NCBI GenBank assembly: GCA_013076295.1 | Contig: RQOL01000915.1 | Span: 372,001 to 436,000 of the forward strand | Length of the DNA stretch: 64,000 nt | Direction of reading: 5' to 3' | Source of the DNA: Sanderia malayensis | Lineage: Eukaryota > Cnidaria > Scyphozoa > Semaeostomeae > Pelagiidae | Part shown: piece after piece, positions 55,618-64,000 of the stretch | Numbering within the stretch: position 1 is the first letter of the stretch | Layout: each line of letters starts with the position of its first letter | Notes under the pieces: model-generated | The model's database searches: none | What the model was told of the DNA's origin: nothing | Seen by the model: the letters and a program-made list of their open reading frames with translations, nothing else | Translations under genes and position numbers: made by a program

Positions 55618-57790
55618 ATGCCTGCAAAAGTAAGTACTAAAAATATTTATTTACATTATCGTAACCCTTCAGTTATTACTCTCGTTGTTTTCTCCTTTGA
55701 GCATAGCACACACAAACTAAGACCAATTAGTAATTATACATAATTCGGTTTGCTATGAAATCGGGGGTATTTACCATCCATAAACAAATATAAATAATCA
55801 AGAACTATGTGCCATACTGTAGCAAAAATGGCCAAATTGAACCATATCCTTTCCATAACCTAAATGTTCCTCCATATTAGTTCCATGTAAATTTCAACAA
55901 GGTTTGCGCATTATTCTTGATAAATTGATCTAGAAAATTTATCTGGGATTTTCTTTGCATTTCTTAGCTTTAAAAAAGTAACAAAATAGCCCAACGTAAA
56001 GTTTTGGCCAGTACTCAATTTTTCTAAAATCCAAGTAAAACTTTTGTCACCCTATAGTTTTTTTCCATCTGCTACATTGCAGCCAATTTTTATGAATCGT
56101 TGGGTAAAGGGAAGAAATTTTGCATGTGCTAGTCTATGAAGTCATTGGATTTAGACCAAACAAAGTTAAAGGTATTTGGTAAGAAAATAATAGGCCTGTG
56201 TAGTTTAAATCAGCCGGATATTGCCATATAATAACTAAACATATGATTTGTTGTAATTGATGATCCAGAGCTCAGGTGATTAACAGATAATGTCATAGGG
56301 GTATTATTGCAAACACAGCTGTCCGATATTGCGACCCTTCCTTTTATATTGTCAGGCAAAGCATGGGAGAAAAAAGAAAAAAATAGTTACAACCAAGGTT
56401 AAAATGTCTAAGTTTCCAAATATTGAAAAAGTGAAATGAATTTTGAACCCATGGCAGCAACCTTCTTCCATAAAAAACCTTTTAACAAAACTATTATGGT
56501 ATATATTACAAAGTATATAAGATTATTTTGTCTTCAAAACTTAAAAATTTGATTTACTGTAATTATAGGAAGAATTTATGTCAATTTAATAACAACTGTC
56601 TAGCAAATTTTCTTCCTTATTAAATAAATTTATCTTTTAAAAGAACAAATTTAGACTGTGTCGGGTTCTCCTATATTTGATAAGGGAACTGATCAAAATT
56701 ATCTGTCCCTCTATTGTAAAAAGACATTTGAGAATCATTTCATAATTTGGAAATGCAATCAAATCTTAGTGCGCAGAGCTTTATGTGACAATTCATAGAT
56801 GTCAAAAATGCCAGTTCATCATTCTGCAACACATGCCTCCCCGTGATAAAACTATGGTTATGATCTGTTCTTTTCTGAGAAATGTTGTACCTAAATTCAA
56901 TTAATTAATTTTTTTTACATCATTTACTTCACTTTCAGCAACGCAAGAAAGCAAATAAATTGGATGCAAAGAAGAGCTTTAGGGTGGTTACGGAATTAAG
57001 CTCCCTACATCACAAACGGTTTGTATTTATGAATCTATAATTTTACGTTTCATTACAGTAGTTGGGTATCTTTAGCTCTCTTTGTCCATTGTTAAAGACT
57101 TGTCAGGACTCAGCGCCTTTCAGCTGTCTGGTGCACTTCTGATCCTAAGGGATGAAGAATGTATATCTGCTCTTTTTCAGTCTTTTTAGTTCTGAACGTT
57201 ATCGTCATAAATTTCTGATCAACGTCCAGTTTTCGTTATTGATGACAATATCTTGGAAAAGGTGGCACTTGATTTTATTGATCTAAAAGCGGATCCTAAC
57301 TGACATCATAAAATACTGCAGCTATTGATAAAGTTTGATTGAAATCTTTTCGTAAATAGTGCATAGGTTTTACCTACCCTAGCTTTTCTCAAAAAGAACT
57401 GCAATTCTAGATCTTTCACAAATTTTGTCTGTGGTATAGTCTCATCTGATGCGATTGAGCATAGCTAATATAGTGTTCGCTGACTTAATGAACAAATATT
57501 GTACTTATATTTGACGACACCAACTTTTACATTTCGCAAATGAAAAAAGCTCATTACTGGAAATGGATTTTGATGTGTTGTGAATTTTAGCAATGTTCAA
57601 TTCTTAACTTTTGGTGATATTTTCCATTTAGATCGCTTCTGACCCTGAACTCCAAGACGACAAAAGTACAAAATCTAAATTGGAGGTACTCTTAAAGTAT
57701 TTGCTATTGATACGGAGATTCTAAATATTTATTTTGCTCTTCCAAGATGGACTTAATTTCTGTTGTTCAAGAATACATGTTGCCTTTGAC
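55618..57790 (+). CDS. Exon-like pieces of an unknown gene
   Basis: A possible first exon, ATG-MPAK (55618-55629), ends at GTAAGT. 56939-57018 follows CTTTTCAG and reads QRKKANKLDAKKSFRVV. 57632-57685 follows TCCATTTAG, reads IASDPELQDDKSTKSKLE and ends at GTACTC. From 57747, after TTCCAAG, it reads MDLISVVQEYMLPLTKPTSD. The last two join in phase, but the second does not join the third in the same frame with the donor I can see. Both later exons are duplicated at 58706 and 58816. The family is unknown. Confidence 0.35.
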
Positions 57791-57805
57791 CAAACCAACA
57801 AGCGA
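56963..57805 (+). repeat. Tandem duplication, unit 1
   Basis: It matches 58017-58885 along its whole length, with scattered substitutions and small indels. The offset between copies drifts from 1054 to about 1074 bp. It includes the exon-like pieces at 57632 and 57747. Confidence 0.88.
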
Positions 57806-58016
57806 TGTATCTGCTATCTACTCGCAGCATCATCAAGCTAACATAAGGTGCCTAACTCAGAAGAAGCTGCTAATATGGTTCATAATTTTTCAAATGAGAA
57901 CTGGTCGACATAATGGCTTAAAGTAATTTAATTCAATAAAGTTCTATATGTTAACACTTTTTTGTGTTGTTTGGTCTTTCATATTCATCATGATTTGTTT
58001 TTCTATTTTTAATCGG

Positions 58017-58885
58017 ATGCGAAGAAGAGCTTTGAGGTGGTTGTGGTTAAACAATCAAGCTCCCACCGATCACAAATGACTTGTATTTATCAATTCATAA
58101 TTTTATGCTTGAGAACAGTAGTTGGGTATCGTTAGCTCTCTTTGTCTAATCTTAATGACTTGTGGGGACTCAGCGCCTTTCAGTTGTCTGGTGCATTTCT
58201 GATCCTAGGAGGGATGAAGAAAGTTTATCCGCTCTTCTTCAGTATTTTTAGTTGTGAACGTTATATAGCCATCCATCTAGTCATAAATTTCTGATAAACG
58301 TCCAGTTTTCCTCGTTGATGAAAATATCTTGGAAAAGGTGGCACTTGATTATAATGATCTAAAAGCAGATTCTAATTGACATCATAAGAAACTGCAGCTA
58401 TTTATAAAGTTTGATTGAAATCTTTTCATAAATAGTGCATAGGTTACCTATCCCACCTTTTCTCAAAAACAACTCAAATTCTAGATCTCTCACAAATTTT
58501 GTCTGTGGTATAATCTCATCTGATGCGATTGAGCATAGCTAATATAGTGTTAGCCGACTTAATGAACAAATATTGTACTTATATTTGACGACACTAACTT
58601 TTACACTTCGCAAATGAAAAAAGCGCATGACTGGAAATAGATTTTGATGTGTTGTGAATTTTAGCAATGTTCAATTCTTAACTTATGGTGATATTTTCTA
58701 TTTAGATCGCTTCTGATCCTGAACTCCAAGACGACGAAAGTACAAAATCTAAATCGGAGGTACCCTTAAAGTATTTGCTATTGATACAGAGATTCTAAAT
58801 ATTTATTTTGCTCTTCCAAGATGGACTTAATTTTTGTTGTTCAAGAATACATGTTGCCTTTGACCAAACCAACAAGTGATGTATC
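58017..58885 (+). repeat. Tandem duplication, unit 2
   Basis: It is the second copy of the unit at 56963-57805. Exon-like pieces keep their frames (IASDPELQDDESTKSKSE at 58706; MDLIFVVQEYMLPLTKPTSD at 58820). The copy ends where a Copia LTR is inserted (58893). Confidence 0.88.
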
Positions 58886-58892
58886 TGGTATC

Positions 58893-59114
58893 TGTTGCAG
58901 ATCTTTATTTAATAGCACAGCGATAAAACTCAACATTCAACATAAGATAATAATTAATACTGAAAACAGCATAAAGCGTGGTAGAATTGTAAATCTTAAA
59001 AGCAAGTGTAAATATCATGTGACGGAAGTCGAAAAGTCCACAGTCTCAGCTGTCAATCAAAAATAATAACAAAACAAAACAATAGAAGTTCAATGCGAGT
59101 GTAAAATTTCAACA
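58893..59114 (-). mobile_element. Copia LTR (222 bp)
   Basis: Read on the minus strand, it begins TGTTGAAATTTTACACTCGC and ends AGATCTGCAACA, with TG...CA ends and AATAAAG near the end. A purine-rich tract (GAGGAGGAG) lies between it and the RNase H stop codon at 59122, in the place of the polypurine tract. The other LTR is not in the window. Confidence 0.75.
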
Positions 59115-59121
59115 CTCCTCC

Positions 59122-59325
59122 TCACTCGCTGTTTGGCCTCTTCTTCAATCCTGCCATTTCTCGTAGTTTAGCAAATTGATAAAAGTTCAAACCTTTAGTC
59201 AGCATATCTGCTACCATGTCCTCAGATTTGCAAAATTCGAGCTTGATATCACCATCTTGAACTCTTTGTCTTATAAAATGATGTTTTATGTTGATATGTT
59301 TCGCTATTCCGTGGTACTCTCTTAC
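59122..59325 (-). pseudogene. Copia-type RNase H C-terminus
   Basis: The 67-codon end of a Ty1/copia polyprotein reads KHINIKHHFIRQRV, LEFCKSEDMVADMLTKGL and FAKLREMAGLKKR. This segment removes RNA during reverse transcription. The upstream open frame continues into a minisatellite, which is an artefact: the true pol gene is lost at about 59326. Confidence 0.85.
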
Positions 59326-59339
59326 GGTGGCCCACAAGT

Positions 59340-59632
59340 GGAAAACACAACGCACACATGTAAAACACAACACACATGTCCAAAACACAATACATTTATT
59401 CAAAACACAATACGCATGTCCAAAACACAACACAAATGTCCAAAACACAATACGTTTCTTCAAAACACAATACACAGATCCAAAACACAACACACGTACC
59501 CAAAACACAACACACATTTCCCAAAACACAACACACATTTCCCAAAACACAACACACATTTCCCAAAACACAATACACATTTCCCAAAACACAAATACAC
59601 ACTTCCCAAAACACAAAACAATAATACAATAC
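59340..59632. repeat. 20-21-bp minisatellite (CCAAAACACAACACACATTT)
   Basis: About 14 units run from degenerate 20-mers to clean 21-mers at 59500-59600. The 21-bp period keeps a minus frame open (VVFWEMC repeats), which I do not regard as a gene. It lies between the Copia end and the HECT promoter-like region. Confidence 0.93.
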
Positions 59633-59677
59633 ACAAAGACAAACATGTAAAAGAGACTGTGCGGAAACGAGGTTTTC

Positions 59678-59702
59678 TTTCCCGCCAAAAACCGCCATCT
59701 TG
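59678..59702 (+). promoter_or_regulatory. E2F-like and YY1-like sites upstream of HECT frame
   Basis: TTTCCCGCCAAAA (59678-59690) matches an E2F-type site. CCGCCATCTTG (59692-59702) is the complement of a CAAGATGGCGG YY1-type site. They lie about 60-100 bp before the start of the HECT coding frame, where a core promoter would be. These are pattern matches only. Confidence 0.45.
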
Positions 59703-59771
59703 ATTTCTGTGTGAGTTTTCTGCGTTGCGTTACGTGTGTTTGAGAAGACTAGATTCTTGATTAATGGATGA

Positions 59772-62195
59772 CTCCTGGCTCCAGTGTTTTTCTTGACGAC
59801 GAAATGCTGGAACTGCAAAACAGATGTACTAGACCTTTTCAGCTTTTGTCATTCTTGTGGGCGATCACTAAAGAGGCAAGAACAACATGATGAAACTGGG
59901 TTTGAATTGTTGGCTGCATCATCCTGATCATCCTCTGAGGATAATAGGCCAGTTAGGCCAATTCCTAAACAGTACCACAGTGCTCAGACAAGTCAATTCA
60001 ACTCTGATGATCGATCCAGTACACCAATAGCTGCAGGGCCTACCAAGCCTACTAGGCCTAATACTGGCACAAGATCAACTTTTGAGACCTTTGAACAGTT
60101 TAGGAAACGTCTTTCCAATGATCGAAGCGAAAACATAAATAATAAAAAGAAGAAGAAAGCTGCTGAGCCAAAAGATACAAATGTTTTGATAAATGTTGGT
60201 GTAATGTATCATGCAAACGGAAATATTCTTAAGCCTATTAAAGAGAAGAACATGTCAATTAGAGTTCCTATAACAATAAGAAAAGTGGAGCTTCTCTCTA
60301 AAGTGATTGATAAACATGCAGACCATGACCGTCATTTTCATAGATATGGTGACTATGCACTTGTTTATCCTGATGGAACCGAAGTTGTAACTTTGCCTGG
60401 AAAGCCAACAACTCTCTTTCAGCTGGATAAATATAAGGAAGAAATAGGAAAACCCTGGAATAGAATAAACCTATATCGGGCATCGCTGGAACTTTGTAAC
60501 ATGCCTGATGTGGAACAGTTTGAAACAGACCCAGATATAATAAGAAATGCAAAAAATATTCAGGAATCAAATGGTCCAGGCTTCAAAATTGGACTTCAAG
60601 GGTCTATCTCAGACCATGGCCATTAGACTGCTTCAAATGTTCATAATCAAGGCTCGAGAAGCAGACAAGAAAATTCTGGTCATAACTCTAGCAATTTATC
60701 CGCTGTTTCTAATCTGGTTATTGCGGGATCACAGTCGTCCACATCGATTTCAAGCAATGCAAATCTTAACATACTGAAAGACATGTTTCCAGCCAAAAAA
60801 GAAAATGAGCTGAATAATGCTCTTCAGTCACATGATTCACTTGAAGAAGCAATACATTTTCTGTTGCAAGTGAGCAATGCCTCAGTAACAGCATATGCAA
60901 ACTTGATGGATGAAATGGAAACAATTGAGAATGAGCCTGATGAATCATTCAGCTGCATAGATATTTCCGATGCTGAAGATCAACCTTCAACATACTCTTC
61001 CAATGAAGAAATTCAAAAAAAGCTATTTGACCTAAAAACTTCAGCACTAAACCCTAACCAATACTTTCGACTGAAGGTTACAAGAAGCAATGTTTGGCAG
61101 GATACACTTTTTAAGCTGAGTCGAGTAAAGGAATGTGAACTAAAGAACTCTTTAAAGGTGCAATTTGTAGGAGAGCCTGCAGTTGACCAAGGTGGACCAT
61201 CTCGTGAGTTATGTAGCTTACTTAATCATGCCGTCCAAGGCAGACTGGTCACTGATGGAGTCTTTAGGCATGACGTATTACTCTTAAAGAAGAAAGAATT
61301 TTTTGCATTTGGCCAGCTTACTGCAATCGGTCTTTTGCAAGGATCTCCTGGTCCGAAGTTATTCCAGAAATCAGTGGTTGACTATATACTGTATAACAAT
61401 GTAGAGTCAGTAACACCGACAATTGAAGAAATACCAGATGAATCCATCAGAAGATGTTTAATAGAGCTGGATAAAGTGGAAAACGGGCAAGAATTCAAAA
61501 ATAAAGCCTCTTTTGAATGCAGTTTTCGATTTGGTGCAGGTTATTGTAAGCCTATTATTGAGTTGAAGGATAAGGAGGACTTTTTCCAAAATATTAGTTT
61601 TCATTTTACACTTTTGTCATCGATTAAAGAAACAAACCAATTTATAGAAGGTTTGAGAGTATGCAATGTTCTGGACACAATACGGGGTGACCCAGAGCTC
61701 TTCAGATGTGTTCTACAAAAGTCAAAAACACTGCTCACTGCCGAAACAATTGATGATATTTTTCAGCCTCAATTTAGTCCACGGGGAAGCAACAAATATT
61801 CACTTGAAGAGAAGATAGTGTTCAACTTTAACCAATAGGTTGAAAAGAAAGAAAGAGACTTAGAAACTTAAAACTTAGAAAAGAAACTTACTTTTGGTTA
61901 CTTGGAAGATGTTGAAAAGAATTTAATTGAAGCCACAGTGGAAGGTGAGAATGTTACGATTTCTCTTCAGCACATTTTACAATTTGTAACAGGTGCAGAA
62001 GATATCCCAGCTATCGGTTTCACACCAAGACCATCAATTAAGTTTTATCATGATGCTGAACCACCAAGAAAATAAAGTGCAAACACTTGTGGAAATGTTC
62101 TTACCATTCCCGTTGTCACAATGTCCGAATATACAAGATTTTCAGAGGAATTCACTTTTTGCTTGATGAACTCTCTCGGGTTCGGAGTACTTTAG
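59772..62195 (+). pseudogene. HECT-domain E3 ubiquitin ligase, five in-frame stops
   Basis: A single reading frame of about 2.4 kb encodes a HECT ligase that would transfer ubiquitin from E2 to substrate. Order: a Cys motif (CWNC, then CHSCG), a Lys/Ser-rich linker, a middle region (MYHANGNILKPIKEKNM, YPDGTEVVTLPGKPTTLFQL), a CUE-like helix region (LKDMFPAKKENEL), and the HECT domain (GEPAVDQGGPSRELC, FAFGQLTAIGLLQGSPGP). The C-lobe reads ILQFVTGAEDIP and SANTCGNVLT, with the catalytic Cys codon at 62088-62090, and ends GFGVL. Stops lie at 59925, 60624, 61836, 61869 and 62073. No frameshift occurs. No introns are seen. Confidence 0.85.
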
Positions 62196-64000
62196 GGCTA
62201 AGTAACATTTTTTAGCATAATACCTTTTCATATTTTTAGTTACATCTGTTTTGTTACTTAAATTGATAAACAAGGGAAGATTTGGTATGAAATATTCATC
62301 AATTAATGAGGGTTCGAGATAGGAGTGGGCTTCAAGGGCTGAAGACCCCAAATAATTTTAGATAGGGATACATTTTTTTGAGTTTTCGGTATTTAAATAT
62401 CACAGATAAAGGAAGAATGCATTGCAATCAAACTTCAAATCTTTGAGGGTAACATTGTCCCATAATTGCCCTTTTTCTAGCATTTTGCTCTGATGCTCAT
62501 TGAAGCCCACACTTCAAAAACATTATGTCAGCTCTCCTGATCTTTTATTTCAACTTTGAAAATTTTGACTTTTCGCTTACACTCCTTTTTTATAAGAACA
62601 CAAACACACTTTTTAAAAACACTAAGGTTTCAAATGGAGAACGTTAGACCACCACAATGCTTTTGTCTTGCCTAATGGCTTTTAGAATAAGCCGGAGGTT
62701 ACAATTTTAGAAATCTTCACAGCAGGGCATCTTTGGACTACCGGGAAGGTTTCTTCTCCTCTGATGGACATTTTCAAACAATGTCCCCACAGGGGCCCTT
62801 GAAAAGCATGTGCCCTCTTGTTCAGAGAAAAGTCCGCAACTCTCAAATACCAGTGAAAATCAATGTTTCAAAATCAACTTTTTCTAGCATCTAATAGCAT
62901 ATTAAAAGTTAATAAAATTATTGCAACAAACAAACATTATTTTATAATAAACAACTTTCAATTTTCTACATTCTACAATACACTAACCACATTTTATAAA
63001 AAAATTGCAACTTCAGGTTTCCCCTGACAACTTCATAAGCAAAAAGTAATTTCAAATTTAGGTGACCAGGTATCATTGATGGGCAAAGAACAAAGTCCTG
63101 GTATTGATACCTGGAAGTAACTGCACCCCACCTCATTGAATTCAACAAAGTAAACAATAGAAAACAACAGCCTATTGTTTAGAACAACTGAGTTTTGGCC
63201 AAAATTTACTGGTTCTTATGAAAAAAGAGTGTAGCCCTTCTGGATTCCTACAAATTATGATGTGGCAAGGGAAACTGATGCTACAAATCCAGAATCTATT
63301 TAGAGTTTACAGTTCAAAATTATAATAAAAGCATGTTTTCCTTGTTTTATGAAAGTAGAAAATGTTAACTTGTTTTGTTAATTGCTTTTATTAAAATGAA
63401 AAATGTTGAATAAAGTTTGGCAATGGCTTCTTTACATACTAAAAACGTGTAAAAATGTGTACGCCCTATTGCATGGGAATACAGCTGAGGGGTCACCAAA
63501 CAATAAAAGAAGAAAAATGAGCTAAACACACAGTTTGCAACTGTTGTTTAGACCTAGGTCTCAACTTCATTTAATCTGCAAGCCAGCCTGTTAACAAATA
63601 CTGAGATTTTCACATTTGCAGCTAGTCCCAAACAGATGTTGAAAAAAGCATTTTCATATCCCCTGCTCCATGGGTTTAAAAATGCTAAACTGCTGTTCAG
63701 GAGTGGCTGCAAATACTGCATGACATCTTTTGTCATGTATGATGTGTTGACCTGTGTATTGTACAAGTTGGTGACCTGTGACTAACAAATACCCCCAACC
63801 TATGATGGCTAGCCCACTGCAATAGAGATTAGTCTGTTGTACAACTCTAGTCCATCTTTCCATGTCAATGGCTCGGGCACGTTTAGATTCCCAGTTACCA
63901 TCTCGAAGTACAAATAATATTCATCTGAGTCATTGTGATTTTCATTTTCTTGATGGGAAGCTAATTCATTTCTGACTTCCACGAGGTCATCATGATTGAA
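62196..64000. other. Unassigned region; one minus-strand frame
   Basis: No firm gene. A minus-strand frame at about 63654-63950 reads VLRDGNWESKRARAIDMERW and LAIIGWGYLLVTGHQLVQYT, and ends at 63654. It is not recognised and may be a fragment running out of the window. A C-rich/G-rich pair of blocks at 62755-62820 contains CCCCACAGGGGC, a short palindrome. Confidence 0.4.

Noticed and set aside
59326..59688. Copia protein extending to a Met at 59688
   Set aside because: Only the last 67 codons resemble Copia RNase H; the rest is translated minisatellite.
59376..59703. Plus-strand KTQHTFPKTQ repeat protein
   Set aside because: It reflects the 21-bp minisatellite; the frame has no domain and is one of several open frames across the same repeat.
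59772..62195. Alternative genetic code reading TAA/TAG as Gln
   Set aside because: A TGA is also present, other frames in the window end normally, and all other signs are of an animal nuclear genome.

Overview
The window is AT-rich invertebrate genomic DNA, densely packed with transposable elements. No cellular gene with an intact reading frame could be identified. Spliced Helitrons, CR1-like LINEs, Penelope-type foldbacks, Tc1-type and Copia remnants, a Cys/GCDTT repeat-gene fragment and a HECT ligase related to multicopy invertebrate families point to an early-branching animal. A cnidarian is my best guess, but this is inference, not a sequence match.

Layout: 1-10527 is an autonomous Helitron (copy 1, its left end outside the window), interrupted by a CR1/L2-type LINE (7191-10240). 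10528-25200 is a nest of non-autonomous Helitrons made of shared modules: a 5' TC end, modules A and B, 14-bp or TATG arrays, and a hairpin ending in CTAG. It also holds a 114-bp satellite, two Penelope-like foldbacks with hammerhead-like cores, and exon-like fragments with splice signals. 26804-35038 is Helitron copy 2, with a better preserved helicase and an 806-bp inverted-terminal-repeat insertion in intron 1. 35039-41120 is mostly unrecognised sequence with scattered exon-like pieces, including a three-exon minus-strand model at 39046-39615. 41120-45830 holds more Helitron modules. 46225-49085 carries a dead Tc1/mariner-type transposase, a 242-bp palindrome and a dead HUH-nuclease/SF3-helicase Rep gene. 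49880-53066 holds Helitron modules, a GCDTT-family fragment and the 5' half of a second LINE. 53714-54046 is a second Tc1 fragment. 55600-58890 contains exon-like pieces and a roughly 1-kb tandem duplication. 58893-59325 is a Copia LTR and RNase H end. 59678-62195 is an intronless HECT E3 ligase with promoter-like sites but five in-frame stops.

The two Helitron copies act as internal controls. Comparing them gives exact empty sites for the LINE and for the inverted-repeat transposon, confirms the intron positions, and shows that each copy was damaged separately, including at the HUH nuclease motif. The most unusual items are the head-to-tail CTAG|TC Helitron junctions, the hammerhead-like cores on both arms of the foldbacks, the Rep gene beside a GTTACC-rich palindrome, and the HECT frame with stops but no frameshift.
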